Assembly (NCBI RefSeq): GCF_000821185.2
Contig: NZ_CP050855.1
Coordinates: 2,108,001 to 2,172,000 of the forward strand
DNA: 64,000 bases
Direction: 5' to 3'
Source: Serratia symbiotica
Lineage (GTDB): Bacteria > Pseudomonadota > Gammaproteobacteria > Enterobacterales > Enterobacteriaceae
Below, piece by piece: positions 53,648-64,000 of this stretch. Below the pieces are notes generated by a model. The model was not told where the DNA came from and did no database searches. It worked only from the letters and a program-made list of their open reading frames with translations. The translations under genes and the position numbers were made by a program. The first letter of the stretch is position 1, and each line of letters starts with the position of its first letter.

Positions 53648-55711
53648 ATGGGTCAGGAAAAGCTCTACATCGAAAAAGAACTAAGCTGGTTATCCTTTAA
53701 TGAACGTGTGTTGCAGGAAGCCGCAGATAAAAGCAATCCCCTGATTGAGCGCATGCGTTTTCTCGGCATTTACTCCAACAACCTCGACGAGTTCTATAAA
53801 GTCCGCTTTGCCGACCTCAAGCGGCGCATCTTGATCAATGAAGAGCAAGGCTCCGCTGACGACTCCCGCCACCTACTAAAAAAAATTCAGGCCAAAGTGT
53901 TAGAAACCGATCAGGAGTTCGACAGCCTGTATAACGATCTATTGCTGGAGATGGCACGCAACCAAATCTTCCTGATCAACGAACGCCAAATCTCGGAAAA
54001 CCAGCAAATCTGGCTAAGGCAGTATTTCAAACAGCAATTGCGCCAGCACATCACGCCAATCTTGATCAATCACGACACCAATCTGGCACAGTTCCTAAAA
54101 GACGATTACACCTATCTGGCGGTAGAGATTATCCAGGGGACACGCATCGACTACGCGCTGCTGGAAATCCCATCCGACAAAGTGCCACGCTTTGTCAATC
54201 TGCCGCCAGAAGCGCCACGCCGCCGCAAGCCGATGATCCTGCTGGACAACATTTTACGCTACTGCCTGGATGATATCTTCAAGGGTTTCTTCGACTACGA
54301 TGCACTTAACGCCTACTCGATGAAAATGACCCGCGATGCGGAATACGACCTGGTCACCGAGATGGAAACCAGCCTATTAGAACTGATGTCTTCCAGTTTG
54401 AAGCAACGCCTCACCGCCGAGCCAGTACGCTTTGTCTACCAAAGTGATATGCCGAACCCGATGGTGGAGTTGCTGTGCGGCAAGCTTGGCATCTCCAACT
54501 ACGATTCAGTGATCGCCGGTGGCCGCTACCATAATTTCAAAGACTTCATCAGCTTCCCGAATGTCGGCAAAGCCAACCTTGTCAACAAGCCACTGCCACG
54601 GCTACGCCATAGCTGGTTCGACCGCTTCCGCAACGGCTTTGATGCCATCCGCGAAAAAGACGTGCTGCTGTATTACCCCTACCACACCTTCGAGCATGTG
54701 CTGGAACTGCTACTTCAGGCATCGTTCGATCCCAGCGTACTGGCGATAAAGATCAATATTTACCGCGTGGCAAAGGACTCACGCATCATCGAATCGATGA
54801 TCCACGCCGCGCACAATGGCAAAAAGGTCACGGTAGTGGTCGAGCTGCAAGCACGCTTTGATGAAGCGGCCAATATCCACTGGGCCAAGCGCCTGACCGA
54901 AGCTGGCGTACACGTTATTTTCTCGGCACCGGGGCTGAAAATACATGCCAAACTATTCTTGATTTCGCGCCGTGAAGGCGAAGCAATCGTGCGTTATGCC
55001 CATATCGGCACCGGTAATTTTAATGAAAAGACGGCACGTAGCTATACCGACTATTCGTTGCTGACTGCGGACTCGCGCATCACCAAAGAAGTGCGCCGGG
55101 TGTTCAACTTTATTGAGAACCCGTACCGGCCAGTCACCTTCAACCACCTGATGGTGTCGCCACAGAACTCACGGCTGAAACTGTATCAACTGATCGACAA
55201 CGAAATCGCCAATGCCCAGGCTGGAGAGCAAGCCGGGATCATGCTAAAAATCAATAATTTGGTGGATAAGGGATTGGTAGATAGGTTATATAGTGCCTCC
55301 GCTGCGGGGGTGAAAATCCGCCTGTTGGTGCGTGGCATGTGTTCTTTGATTCCCCACTTGCCGGGGATCAGTGACAATATCCAGATAATCAGCATCGTTG
55401 ACCGCTATCTGGAACACGATCGGGTCTACGTTTTCACCAACAAAGGTGACAAACAGGTTTATCTGTCCTCCGCCGACTGGATGACCCGTAACATAGATTA
55501 CCGCATCGAAGTGGCGGTATCGCTACTTGACCCAACGTTGAAACAGCGCGTTCTGGATATTCTAGAGATCCTGTTCAGCGATACAGTCAAAGCCCGCTAT
55601 CTAGATAAAAAACTGAGCAACCAGTACGTGCCACGCGGTAATCGCCGGAAGATACGCGCTCAGGTCACTATTTATGAATATTTAAAAGCTCTGGAACAAC
55701 CAGGACAATAG
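53648..55711 (+). CDS. ppk: Polyphosphate kinase 1
   Basis: A 687-residue PPK1, making polyphosphate from ATP. It has the N domain ([15 protein letters not shown]), the PLD-like catalytic domains with the phosphorylated His in [27 protein letters not shown], and KIHAKLFLI. Ribosome site GGGGGAG. It forms an operon with ppx, 10 bases downstream. Confidence 0.97.
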   Translation: MGQEKLYIEKELSWLSFNERVLQEAADKSNPLIERMRFLGIYSNNLDEFYKVRFADLKRRILINEEQGSADDSRHLLKKIQAKVLETDQEFDSLYNDLLLEMARNQIFLINERQISENQQIWLRQYFKQQLRQHITPILINHDTNLAQFLKDDYTYLAVEIIQGTRIDYALLEIPSDKVPRFVNLPPEAPRRRKPMILLDNILRYCLDDIFKGFFDYDALNAYSMKMTRDAEYDLVTEMETSLLELMSSSLKQRLTAEPVRFVYQSDMPNPMVELLCGKLGISNYDSVIAGGRYHNFKDFISFPNVGKANLVNKPLPRLRHSWFDRFRNGFDAIREKDVLLYYPYHTFEHVLELLLQASFDPSVLAIKINIYRVAKDSRIIESMIHAAHNGKKVTVVVELQARFDEAANIHWAKRLTEAGVHVIFSAPGLKIHAKLFLISRREGEAIVRYAHIGTGNFNEKTARSYTDYSLLTADSRITKEVRRVFNFIENPYRPVTFNHLMVSPQNSRLKLYQLIDNEIANAQAGEQAGIMLKINNLVDKGLVDRLYSASAAGVKIRLLVRGMCSLIPHLPGISDNIQIISIVDRYLEHDRVYVFTNKGDKQVYLSSADWMTRNIDYRIEVAVSLLDPTLKQRVLDILEILFSDTVKARYLDKKLSNQYVPRGNRRKIRAQVTIYEYLKALEQPGQ

Positions 55712-55721
55712 GCCAGCCACT

Positions 55722-57251
55722 ATGCCGCTAAAAAGCACTGCAACCACCAAACCACAGGAATTCGCTGCCATCGACCTCGGCTCGAACAGTTTTCACATGG
55801 TGATAGCCCGCGTCGTCAACGGTGCCTTACAAGTGTTGAGCCGCTTAAAACAGCGGGTGTTCCTCGCCGAAGGATTGGATAGCGACAATGTGCTCAACGA
55901 AGAGGCGATAACACGCGGCCTGGCTTGCCTGGCACTGTTCGCTGAACGGCTACGGGGTTTCCCGGCGGATAATGTCACCATCGTCGGTACCCATGCCCTG
56001 CGCCAAGCGGTAAATGCGGAAGTGTTCCTCAAGCGCGCTGCCAAAGTCATCCCCTATCCGATCGAAATTATCGCCGGTCAGGAAGAAGCGCGTCTGATCT
56101 TTATGGGCGTGGCGCATACCCAGCCAGAAAAAGGCCGTAAGCTGGTGGTCGACATCGGTGGCGGTTCCACCGAGCTGGTAATCGGTGAAGACTTTGAACC
56201 GCTGTTAGCGGAAAGCCGCCGCATGGGCTGCGTCAGCTTCGCCCAGATGTTCTTCCCCGGCAGGGAGATCAGCAAAAAAAGCTTCCGCCGCGCACGTCTG
56301 GCGGCAGCGCAGAAGCTCGAGTCCCTAGCCTGGCAGTACCGCATTCAGGGCTGGCAGCATGCGCTGGGCACTTCGGGTACCATCAAGGCCACTCACGAAG
56401 TGCTGGTGGCGATGGGCAAGAAAGATGGCCTGATCACCCTGGAGCGGCTGGAGATGCTCGCCGAGCAGGTGCTGCCCTATAAAAATTTCAGTTCGCTGAG
56501 CCTGCCGGGGTTATCAGAAGAGCGCCAGCCGGTATTCGTAGCGGGTCTGGCCATCCTGTGCGGCGTATTTGACGCGCTGGCGATCGGAGAGTTGCGCCTT
56601 TCCGGTGGTGCATTGCGTGAAGGCGTGTTGTATGAAATGGAAGGCCGTTTCCGCCATCAGGACATCCGCAGTCGCACCGCCAAAAGCCTGGCCGATCATT
56701 ACAACATTGACCGTGAGCAAGCCAAGCGGGTGTTGGAAACCAGCGAACTATTATATTCACAGTGGATGGTGCAAAACACCAAACTGGTACAGCCGCAATT
56801 GGAAGCGTTACTGAAATGGGCCGCCATGCTGCACGAAGTGGGACTCAGCATCAACCAAAACGGGATGCAACGCCATTCGGCCTACATCCTTCAGAACTCC
56901 AACCTGCCGGGCTTCAACCAGGAACAACAACTGCTGCTGGCAGTACTGGTGCGCTTGCACCGCAAAGCTATCAAGCTGGAAGAGTTGCCGCGCCTGAACC
57001 TGTTCAAGAAAAAGCATTACCTGCCACTGATTCAACTACTGCGCCTGAGCATCCTGCTCAACAACCAGCGCCAATCAACCTCCACACCGGAGACCTTGCA
57101 TCTTAGCACCCACGACAACCATTGGACGCTATGTTTCCCATGCGGGTATTTGGCGCAAAATAACCTGGTGCAGTTGGACCTCGAACGCGAGCAGGCTTAT
57201 TGGAACGACATCGTGGGCTGGAAGCTGATGATTGAGGAAGAATGCACGTAG
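55722..57251 (+). CDS. ppx: Exopolyphosphatase
   Basis: A 509-residue PPX/GppA enzyme: [15 protein letters not shown] (phosphate 1), [15 protein letters not shown] (phosphate 2), [13 protein letters not shown], and a C-terminal HD-like domain. It hydrolyses polyphosphate terminally, opposing ppk. Its last ~22 codons and the downstream yfgG-like gene are duplicated in tandem just after it. Confidence 0.96.
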   Translation: MPLKSTATTKPQEFAAIDLGSNSFHMVIARVVNGALQVLSRLKQRVFLAEGLDSDNVLNEEAITRGLACLALFAERLRGFPADNVTIVGTHALRQAVNAEVFLKRAAKVIPYPIEIIAGQEEARLIFMGVAHTQPEKGRKLVVDIGGGSTELVIGEDFEPLLAESRRMGCVSFAQMFFPGREISKKSFRRARLAAAQKLESLAWQYRIQGWQHALGTSGTIKATHEVLVAMGKKDGLITLERLEMLAEQVLPYKNFSSLSLPGLSEERQPVFVAGLAILCGVFDALAIGELRLSGGALREGVLYEMEGRFRHQDIRSRTAKSLADHYNIDREQAKRVLETSELLYSQWMVQNTKLVQPQLEALLKWAAMLHEVGLSINQNGMQRHSAYILQNSNLPGFNQEQQLLLAVLVRLHRKAIKLEELPRLNLFKKKHYLPLIQLLRLSILLNNQRQSTSTPETLHLSTHDNHWTLCFPCGYLAQNNLVQLDLEREQAYWNDIVGWKLMIEEECT

Positions 57252-58130
57252 GATGCGCAATATTCAGCCTAGGCTGTTTGGCATCAATGGCCAAGAAGCC
57301 ATCGTAGCCCCGCCGGTCATCGAGGTGCAGGGAACAGGGCCGATGTACCGACCCGACAACGTGGAGTAACGGCTCTAGGGGCGCGATCCGAGGAACTGGG
57401 GCGATTGCCGGATACCGCCTAGCGACAGCAACCAGAAATAAATGAATAATTTTGTCATCACCGCCTGAAATTCCGGTTACAATGTTCAGTATCAAGTCAC
57501 ATGGAAAATCGGCACAGTAGGCGATATATGCGTAAAATAACCCCTGGAAAAATAACGAAAATAGTGTTGTTTATCATCTTTATCATTGTGGTTGCTCGCC
57601 TGCTGTACGCCATCCTGGTCGTGGTGCCTGATCATCCGGAAAGCAAACTCGCCCCCAATCAGACGCGAGAAGGCATACTGGAGCGACATCGTGGACTGGA
57701 AGCTGATGATTGAGGAAGAATGCACGTAGGATGCGCAATGTTCAGCCTAGGCTGTATGGCGTCATTGGTCAAGAAGCCATCGCAGTCCCATCGGTCATTG
57801 AGGCGCAGGGAACAGAGCTGATGTACCAGCCCGACAACGCGGAGTATCGGCTTTAGGGGTGCGATCCGAGGAACTGGGGACATCGCCTAGCGACAGCAAC
57901 CAGAAATAAATGAATAATTTTGTCACCACCGCCTGAAATTCCGGTTACAATGTTCAGTATCAAGTCGCATGGAAAAATCGGTACTACAGGCGATATATGC
58001 GTAAAATAACCCCCGGAAAAATAACGAAAATAGTGTTGTTTATCATCTTTATCGTTGTGGTTGCTCGCCTGCTGTATGCCATCTTAGTCGTGGTGCCTGA
58101 TCATCCGGAAAAAAAACTCGCCCCCTATCA
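57185..58130 (+). repeat. Tandem duplication of ~475 bp covering the ppx 3' end and a yfgG-like gene
   Basis: Unit 1 (57185-57662) and unit 2 (57663-about 58130) align throughout with scattered substitutions and small indels. Unit 2 begins with a copy of the last ppx codons ([18 protein letters not shown] and stop) and ends inside the second yfgG-like gene. ACGCGAG lies at both unit starts. Confidence 0.88.
57528..57713 (+). CDS. YfgG-like small membrane protein, copy 1 with altered C-terminus
   Basis: A 61-residue frame beginning MRKITPGKITKIVLFIIFII, one membrane span (residues ~10-30). After LAPNQ it runs into duplicated ppx sequence out of frame ([16 protein letters not shown]), so the natural end is lost. 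YfgG of E. coli (linked to metal tolerance) has the same size, span and location after ppx. The product may still be made. Confidence 0.6.
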   Translation: MRKITPGKITKIVLFIIFIIVVARLLYAILVVVPDHPESKLAPNQTREGILERHRGLEADD

Positions 58131-58176
58131 GAACACCAGCAAAGTCAGCCGAGAAAATCAGGACAGCATGCCCTGA
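57997..58176 (+). CDS. yfgG: YfgG-like small membrane protein, copy 2 (full length)
   Basis: A 59-residue protein beginning MRKITPGKITKIVLFIIFIV, membrane span ~10-30, then VVPDHPEKKLAPYQNTSKVS and a polar end. It matches YfgG in size, topology and position downstream of ppx; sequence similarity is modest. Copy 1 differs by a few substitutions and a hybrid tail. Function in E. coli concerns nickel and cobalt stress; here inferred only. Confidence 0.65.
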   Translation: MRKITPGKITKIVLFIIFIVVVARLLYAILVVVPDHPEKKLAPYQNTSKVSRENQDSMP

Positions 58177-58259
58177 AACTCATCCATTTCATCCAATGAC
58201 ACCTGTACAATACCTTCTATCGTTGAAAGAGCCTCAGCCAGTACCCGTTAAGGAATACC

Positions 58260-59693
58260 ATGTCTGCCGCTACACATAATGTCAAAAAAGTCGCTGAATA
58301 CCGTCAGCACATTATTTCGCTGCTACTAAATAATAAGGATCTGGTCGACGGCATACTCGGCCATCCGGGGGATGAAACCGCCCTCAGTCAGCACGAACTG
58401 CTGAACCAAACAGCGGAGATCTCCGGCCTGCTGGACGACATGCACGCCGCCGACCTGGCAGACCTGTTGGAAGCATTGCCGCAGGATGAACGCCTGGCAC
58501 TATGGCGGCTGGTGGGCAACAGTAAACGCGGCCAAACATTGGTGGAAGTGGCCGAACCGGTGTGGGATAGCTTGATCGAAGAGATGAGCGATAAAGACCT
58601 GCTCAAGGCGATCAAGGCACTGGACGTCGACGAACAAGCCTACCTGGCGCAATACCTGCCGCGTAACCTGATGGGGCGGTTGCTGACCTCACTGGAACCA
58701 GAGCAGCGCGCTCAGGTGCGAGAGATGAGCCACTACGGCAAAGACACCGTTGGCTGGATGATGGATTTTGAACTGGTGACAGTGCGCCCGGATGTCACAC
58801 TCGGCGCGGTGCACCGCTTCCTACGCATGCGCAAAACCATTCCAGACGCCACCGACAAACTGTTCGTCACCGATCGTAAAAACACCCTGCTGGGTGAATT
58901 ACCACTCACTGCAGTGCTACTCAACGATCCAGAGACGCCAGTGCGCGAAGTCATGGATCACGATCCCACCCGCTTTCAACCAGAAGATAAAGCCGATGAA
59001 GCGGCCGGCGCTTTCGAACGTTATGATCTGATCAGTGCCCCGGTGATCGACGCCAAAGGCAAGTTGATGGGCCGCCTGACCATTGAAGAAATCGTCGATG
59101 CGGTCAACGAAGAAAGTGACAGCAATCTGCGCCGTTTGGGGGGCTTAAGCCCGGAAGAAGATGTGTTCGCTCCAGTCAGCAAGGCGGTGAAAACTCGCTG
59201 GACCTGGTTGGCGATCAACCTATGCACGGCGTTTATTGCCTCAAGGGTTATCGGCTTATTCGAACACACCATATCTCAACTGGTGGCATTGGCGGCATTA
59301 ATGCCGATCGTCGCTGGCATCGGTGGCAATACCGGCAATCAAACCATCACCATGATCGTCCGTGCGCTGGCGCTGCACCAAATCGAAGCCGGCAACATTT
59401 CACGCCTGCTGCTCAGGGAACTGGGGGTCGCGCTCATCAACGGTGTTGTATGGGGCGGGATCATGGGCGTGATCACTTGGCTGCTGTATGGCGATCTAGC
59501 GATGGGCGGGGTGATGACACTGGCGATGATCCTCAACCTGCTGGTGGCAGCGCTAATGGGGGTGATGATCCCGATGACCATGATCAAACTGGGGCGCGAT
59601 CCGGCGGTCGGCTCCAGCGTAATGATCACCGCACTGACTGATACCGGTGGTTTCTTCATCTTCCTTGGCCTGGCGACGTTGTTTTTGCTGTAA
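58260..59693 (+). CDS. mgtE: MgtE magnesium transporter
   Basis: A 477-residue MgtE channel. N domain of helical repeats (LADLLEALPQDERLALWRLV), two CBS domains (MMDFELVTVRPDVTLGAVHR; VREVMDHDPTRFQPEDKADE), a plug helix, then five membrane segments with the pore signature PIVAGIGGNTGNQTITMIVR. The CBS domains sense intracellular Mg2+ and close the pore. A GCCGCCTG/CAGGCGGC hairpin follows the stop. Intact. Confidence 0.95.
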   Translation: MSAATHNVKKVAEYRQHIISLLLNNKDLVDGILGHPGDETALSQHELLNQTAEISGLLDDMHAADLADLLEALPQDERLALWRLVGNSKRGQTLVEVAEPVWDSLIEEMSDKDLLKAIKALDVDEQAYLAQYLPRNLMGRLLTSLEPEQRAQVREMSHYGKDTVGWMMDFELVTVRPDVTLGAVHRFLRMRKTIPDATDKLFVTDRKNTLLGELPLTAVLLNDPETPVREVMDHDPTRFQPEDKADEAAGAFERYDLISAPVIDAKGKLMGRLTIEEIVDAVNEESDSNLRRLGGLSPEEDVFAPVSKAVKTRWTWLAINLCTAFIASRVIGLFEHTISQLVALAALMPIVAGIGGNTGNQTITMIVRALALHQIEAGNISRLLLRELGVALINGVVWGGIMGVITWLLYGDLAMGGVMTLAMILNLLVAALMGVMIPMTMIKLGRDPAVGSSVMITALTDTGGFFIFLGLATLFLL

Positions 59694-59703
59694 TCTTGGA
59701 CTC

Positions 59704-59746
59704 GCCGCCTGCTGAAATGCGGTATTCATCAGGCGGCGGTTCCCAC
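59704..59746 (+). terminator. Hairpin after mgtE
   Basis: CGCCGCCTG pairing with CAGGCGGCG, followed by GTTCCC; weak T run, so termination may be partial. Confidence 0.45.
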
Positions 59747-59774
59747 GATGCTCGATCCCCTATTACTTTACCCG

Positions 59775-59883
59775 GTGTGCCGTAACGCCCTGATCTTTAG
59801 AGCAATGAGGATGTCAACGCGTTCTTCTGCAAAATTCCGTAAACCCGCTTTGTGTTTGATACTGGGGTTGTTAGTATAAATCA
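59775..59883 (-). pseudogene. Possible IS481-type transposase relic
   Basis: The minus strand reads IYTNNPSIKHKAGLRNFAEE, resembling the conserved start (NNP-IKHK-GLLNLAEEL) of IS481-type transposases, then loses similarity. Only ~30 codons remain between mgtE and mdtA. Confidence 0.4.
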
Positions 59884-60076
59884 TGGCGCGTTTCCTGATG
59901 CTTCATATCAAGAAACGTACCCATACCAAAACCGGTAACGCTCACCTTTCAAAGCTCAATGTCAGATCAAGTCTTTCTTCATGCTGCCTGCGCTGACCCA
60001 AATGAGTATCCTGTAAGGAGTGTGATTTTTGCGGTTGAGTTCCCCCCCTGCCCCTTCGGAGAGAAATTTCACCGCC

Positions 60077-61288
60077 ATGAATGTAAAACTTCAACGTCAT
60101 TCCCTGATACTGTGCCTGCTGGTTGCCATCATCGTGGCTAGCGCCGCTGTTTCAATTTGGCATCATTTCAACACCACAGGTTCCGCCACCGCCAAGCAGA
60201 CCAGCACCGCTAGAGGCGCTGCGCGCGAGCGCTTGTCTCCGGTTCAAGTAGCAATGGCGACTCAGCAGACTGTTGCGCGCTATCTGACCGGCCTGGGAAC
60301 CGTCACCGCTGCCAACACTGTCACCGTGACCAGTCGGGTCACGGGTCAACTGATGGCATTGCACTTTATCGAGGGGCAACAGGTGCAGGCCGGCGATCTG
60401 CTGGCGGAAATCGATCCCCGGCCATTTCAGGTTCAGTTGAAGCAAGCGCAAGGGCAATTGGCCAAAGATCAGGCCGTGCTCGCCAATGTGCGACGCGATT
60501 TGGCGCGCTACCAGCAGTTGGTGAAAACCAATCTGATCTCGCGCCAAGAATGGGATGCCCAGCGTTCATTAGTGCAGCAAGGCGCAGGCGCGATCAAAGC
60601 CGATCAAGGGGCAGTAGACAGCGCCCAATTACAACTGACCTACAGCAAAATCATCGCGCCTATCTCTGGCCGCGTAGGCTTGAAACAGATCGATAAAGGC
60701 AACGACATCACCAGCGGCACCACCGCCATTGTGGTGATCACTCAAACACACCCCATTGATGTGGTTTTCACCCTGCCAGAAAGCACTATCAGCGATATTA
60801 TCAGCGCACAAAAAACCGGCCCGGTGAGTGTCGAAGCCTGGGATCGCAGCAACAAAAGCTTGCTGGCGCAGGGCAGCCTGCTTAGCCTCGACAATCAGAT
60901 TGACACCACCACTGGCACCCTCAAGCTGAAAGCACGATACGACAACCAGAACGATACATTGTTCCCTAACCAGTTTGTGAATGCTCGTTTGAAAATCGCC
61001 ACGCTGCAAAACGCCATTGTGGTGCCGAGCGCCGCCGTACAGATGAGCAACGCAGGTAATTTTGTCTGGATCTTGGACGAAGAAAACAAGGTTAGCAAAC
61101 ATCGGGTAGCCGTGGGCATTGAAGACCATCAGAGCCTGGTCATCACCAGCGGGTTGAACGCCGGGCGGCGAGTGGTCACCGACGGCATCGACCAACTGAC
61201 GGAAGGCATGAAGGTCGAGGTGGTAACGCCACAGACCACAACAACTAACGGCGAGGCCGCTCTCCACGTCAAATCGGTCAAATCCTGA
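60077..61288 (+). CDS. mdtA: MdtA, membrane-fusion protein of the MdtABC exporter
   Basis: A 403-residue RND adaptor. N-terminal anchor ([20 protein letters not shown]), lipoyl halves ([40 protein letters not shown]) and beta-barrel. It joins MdtBC to TolC to export bile salts, novobiocin and similar compounds. I start at ATG 60077; the frame is open from 60029 without similarity. The stop overlaps the mdtB ATG. Confidence 0.93.
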   Translation: MNVKLQRHSLILCLLVAIIVASAAVSIWHHFNTTGSATAKQTSTARGAARERLSPVQVAMATQQTVARYLTGLGTVTAANTVTVTSRVTGQLMALHFIEGQQVQAGDLLAEIDPRPFQVQLKQAQGQLAKDQAVLANVRRDLARYQQLVKTNLISRQEWDAQRSLVQQGAGAIKADQGAVDSAQLQLTYSKIIAPISGRVGLKQIDKGNDITSGTTAIVVITQTHPIDVVFTLPESTISDIISAQKTGPVSVEAWDRSNKSLLAQGSLLSLDNQIDTTTGTLKLKARYDNQNDTLFPNQFVNARLKIATLQNAIVVPSAAVQMSNAGNFVWILDEENKVSKHRVAVGIEDHQSLVITSGLNAGRRVVTDGIDQLTEGMKVEVVTPQTTTTNGEAALHVKSVKS

Positions 61289-64000
61289 TGTCAGTGATAA
61301 CACCGCATCCTGGCGGCGGCCCCTCGCGTCTGTTCATCCTGCGCCCGGTCGCCACCACACTGCTGATGGTGGCGATCCTGTTGGCGGGGATGATCGGTTA
61401 TCATTCGCTGCCGGTTTCCGCTCTGCCAGAAGTGGACTACCCGACCATTCAAGTGGTGACACTGTACCCCGGTGCCAGCCCTGATGTGGTAACATCGTCG
61501 ATTACCGCCCCGCTGGAGCGCCAGTTTGGCCAGATGTCCGGGCTAAAACAAATGCTGTCACAAAGCTCCGGCGGCGCTGCGGTAATCACCTTACAGTTCC
61601 AACTGGCGCTATCGCTGGATGTCGCCGAGCAAGAAGTGCAAGCGGCGATCAACTCCGCCACCAAGCTACTGCCAACCGATCTACCCTACCCGCCGATTTA
61701 CAGCAAAGTTAATCCTGCCGATCCCCCGATCCTGACGCTGGCTGTCACCTCAACCGCCATACCGATGACCCAACTGGAAGACATGGTGGAAACCCGCGTA
61801 GCGCAGAAAATTTCCCAAGTCACCGGCGTTGGGCTGGTGACCATTTCCGGCGGCCAACGCCCGGCAGTACGCGTAAAGCTCAATGCACCCGCCATGGCGG
61901 CCAAGGGTCTGGATAGCGAAATGGTGCGCAGCGCCATTACCGGTGCCAACGTTAACTCCGCCAAGGGCAGCCTAGACGGCCCAGCGCGTTCGGTCACACT
62001 GTCCGCCAACGACCAGATGAGATCCATCGACGATTATCGTCAGTTGATCGTCGCTTATAAAAATGGTGCGCCTATTCGGCTAGAGGACATCGCCCGCGTT
62101 GAACAAGGCGCGGAAAATCTCCGATTGGCGGCCTGGGCCAACCAACAGCCAGCAATTGTGCTCAATATTCAGCGCCAGCCGGGTGTCAACGTCATTGCCA
62201 CTGCCGACGACATTCGCAAAATACTGCCGCAGCTTATCAAAAACCTGCCCAAATCGGTCGATGTCAAGGTACTGATCGACCGCACCACCCCTATTCGCGC
62301 CTCAGTCAGCGATGTGCAGTTCGAACTGTTGCTGTCGATCGCGTTGGTAGTGATGGTGATTTACCTCTTCCTGCGCAACGTGCTGGCGACGCTCATCCCC
62401 AGCGTGGTAGTGCCGCTGTCACTGCTCGGCACCTTCTCCGCCATGTATTTCCTTGGTTTTTCCATCAACAATCTGACGCTGATGGCGCTGACCATCGCCA
62501 CTGGCTTTGTGGTAGACGACGCCATCGTGGTGATCGAGAATATCTCGCGCTATATCGAGAAAGGAGAAAAACCGCTCGATGCCACGCTGAAAGGAGCCGG
62601 TGAAATCGGCTTTACCATTATCTCGCTGACCTTCTCACTGGTGGCAGTACTGATCCCGCTGCTGTTTATGGGTGACATCATTGGTCGGCTGTTCCGCGAG
62701 TTCGCCGTAACGCTGGCAGTAGCGATCCTGATCTCTGCCGTGGTTTCATTAACGCTGACCCCCATGATGTGCGCACGCATGCTGAGCCACACATCGCTGC
62801 GCAAGCAGAACCGATTTTCCGCCGCATCCGAACGTTTCTTTGAGCGGGTGATTGCACAATACGGAAAATGGCTGAAAAACGTGCTCAACCACCCGTGGTT
62901 GACGCTCGGCGTGGCGTTGAGCACCCTGGCACTCACGGTATTGCTCTATCTGTTCATCCCGAAAGGCTTCTTCCCGATCCAGGATAACGGCCTGATCCAA
63001 GGCACGTTGCAAGCACCGCAGTCAGTGTCCTTCAGTAAAATGGCGATCCTCCAGCAGCAGGTTGCCGCCCAGTTGCTGCAAGATCCGGCGGTGGAAAGCC
63101 TGACCTCATTTATCGGTGTGGATGGCACCAATACCACCCTCAACAGTGGTCGCCTGCAAATCAACCTCAAGCCGCTGAGCGAACGCAGTGGGAGCCTACC
63201 GACGATCATCCAGCGTATGCAGCAACAGGTAGCCCGGCTACCCGGCTTAAAGCTGTATTTGCAACCCGTGCAAGATCTGACCATCGACACCCAGGCCAAC
63301 CGGACGCAATACCAGTTCACCCTACAAGCGATGTCGCTGGAGCAGCTCAGCCACTGGGTACCGCAATTGGTCAAGGCGTTGCAGCAAACGCCAGCATTGC
63401 AGGATGTCAGCAGCGACTGGCAAGATCAGGGGCTGGAAGCCTATATCAATGTCGATCGCGATACCGCCTCGCGCCTCGGCATTCAGATGAGCAACGTGGA
63501 CAACGCGCTGTACAACGCCTTTGGGCAACGCCTGATCTCCACCATCTACACCCAGGCTAATCAGTATCGCGTGGTGCTGGAGCATGACGTGCAGACCACG
63601 CCGGGGCTGGCTGCCCTGAACGATATTCACCTGACCAGCAGCAACGGCACCCTAGTGCCGCTAAATACCCTCGCCAAAATCGAGCAGCGCAACGGGCCGC
63701 TATCGATCAATCACCTCAACCAGTTCCCGGCAACCACAGTGTCATTTAACGTTGCGGGCGGCTATTCACTTGAAGCGGCGGTCAACGCCATCACTCAAGT
63801 GGAAAAGGATCTCGCGATGCCGAAGGACATCACCACCCAATTTCAGGGGGCAACGCTGGCCTTTCAGGCCGCACTCAGCAACACACTATGGCTGATCCTG
63901 GCGGCAGTGGTAGCGATGTATATCGTGCTGGGGGTGTTGTATGAAAGCTACATCCATCCGATCACTATCCTTTCGACACTGCCGATCGCCGGGGTCGGTG
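61288..64000 (+). CDS. mdtB: MdtB, RND pump subunit (3' end beyond window)
   Basis: The frame is open from ATG 61288 to the window edge (over 900 codons). It reads [40 protein letters not shown], then the transmembrane block with [20 protein letters not shown] holding the proton-relay Asp pair, and [13 protein letters not shown]. It is one of two RND subunits that form an MdtB2C trimer. Coupled to mdtA by a one-base overlap. Confidence 0.95.
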   Translation, partial: MSVITPHPGGGPSRLFILRPVATTLLMVAILLAGMIGYHSLPVSALPEVDYPTIQVVTLYPGASPDVVTSSITAPLERQFGQMSGLKQMLSQSSGGAAVITLQFQLALSLDVAEQEVQAAINSATKLLPTDLPYPPIYSKVNPADPPILTLAVTSTAIPMTQLEDMVETRVAQKISQVTGVGLVTISGGQRPAVRVKLNAPAMAAKGLDSEMVRSAITGANVNSAKGSLDGPARSVTLSANDQMRSIDDYRQLIVAYKNGAPIRLEDIARVEQGAENLRLAAWANQQPAIVLNIQRQPGVNVIATADDIRKILPQLIKNLPKSVDVKVLIDRTTPIRASVSDVQFELLLSIALVVMVIYLFLRNVLATLIPSVVVPLSLLGTFSAMYFLGFSINNLTLMALTIATGFVVDDAIVVIENISRYIEKGEKPLDATLKGAGEIGFTIISLTFSLVAVLIPLLFMGDIIGRLFREFAVTLAVAILISAVVSLTLTPMMCARMLSHTSLRKQNRFSAASERFFERVIAQYGKWLKNVLNHPWLTLGVALSTLALTVLLYLFIPKGFFPIQDNGLIQGTLQAPQSVSFSKMAILQQQVAAQLLQDPAVESLTSFIGVDGTNTTLNSGRLQINLKPLSERSGSLPTIIQRMQQQVARLPGLKLYLQPVQDLTIDTQANRTQYQFTLQAMSLEQLSHWVPQLVKALQQTPALQDVSSDWQDQGLEAYINVDRDTASRLGIQMSNVDNALYNAFGQRLISTIYTQANQYRVVLEHDVQTTPGLAALNDIHLTSSNGTLVPLNTLAKIEQRNGPLSINHLNQFPATTVSFNVAGGYSLEAAVNAITQVEKDLAMPKDITTQFQGATLAFQAALSNTLWLILAAVVAMYIVLGVLYESYIHPITILSTLPIAGVG

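Noticed and set aside
57103..57495. 130-codon minus-strand frame after ppx, partly repeated at 57659-57883
   Set aside because: The repetition is explained by the tandem duplication and the first part is antisense to ppx; no ribosome site or family.

Overview
The window comes from an enterobacterium close to Serratia. Host genes recognisable by protein sequence are macA, ybjX, lysO, ybjP, artPIQM, ybjN, grxA, ybjL, upp, purMN, speG, ppk, ppx, yfgG, mgtE and mdtAB, and they fall in partly conserved enterobacterial neighbourhoods. There are clear signs of genome decay: truncated genes, in-frame TGA codons, homopolymer frameshifts, IS remains and dispersed non-coding repeats. A Serratia symbiotica-like insect associate would fit, but this is an inference from decay plus gene content.

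Layout. 1-3192: macA (5' part), ybjX and lysO. Several genes that lie between these in E. coli are missing. 3224-3413: a dispersed ~190-bp repeat. 3414-8450: a wrecked Mu-like prophage remnant (tape measure and Mor-type regulator, each with an in-frame TGA; a Gp27-like protein). It carries what looks like a complete type I toxin-antitoxin locus: a 27-residue hydrophobic peptide gene whose 5' leader is perfectly complementary over 33 nt to the 5' end of a small RNA encoded just upstream. 8887-13205: ybjP and the arginine ABC transporter artPIQM, then a decayed artJ. 13313-14656: ybjN and grxA.

14698-46086: a P2-like prophage with ogr, D, FI, FII, E/E', T, U, G, H, I, J, W, V, S, R, lysis genes, X, L, M, N, O, P, Q, replication gene A, three DNA methyltransferases, cox, C and integrase. 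It sits inside an IS4/IS10-type insertion sequence whose two ends and 9-bp target duplication can be read on either side of the prophage. Relative to P2 gene order, the block FI-FII-E-T-U (16.4-22.2 kb) is inverted, and FII and E inside that block are frameshifted, so the phage is probably defective. The P2 tin/old position (36.0-37.8 kb) holds a YafO-family toxin gene, an unrecognised 197-residue partner and an adenine methyltransferase.

46087-47102: rest of the IS with an internally deleted transposase. 47465-50245: a second ~200-bp repeat, ybjL, an autotransporter relic and another repeat family. 50246-64000: upp, then divergently purMN (PurR operator visible), speG, ppk-ppx, a ~475-bp tandem duplication carrying two copies of a yfgG-like gene, mgtE, and mdtA-mdtB running off the window edge.

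Most prophage late genes overlap or nearly abut and would be driven by the zinc-finger activator Ogr. A 21-bp motif shared upstream of FI and of P is the best candidate for its binding site.
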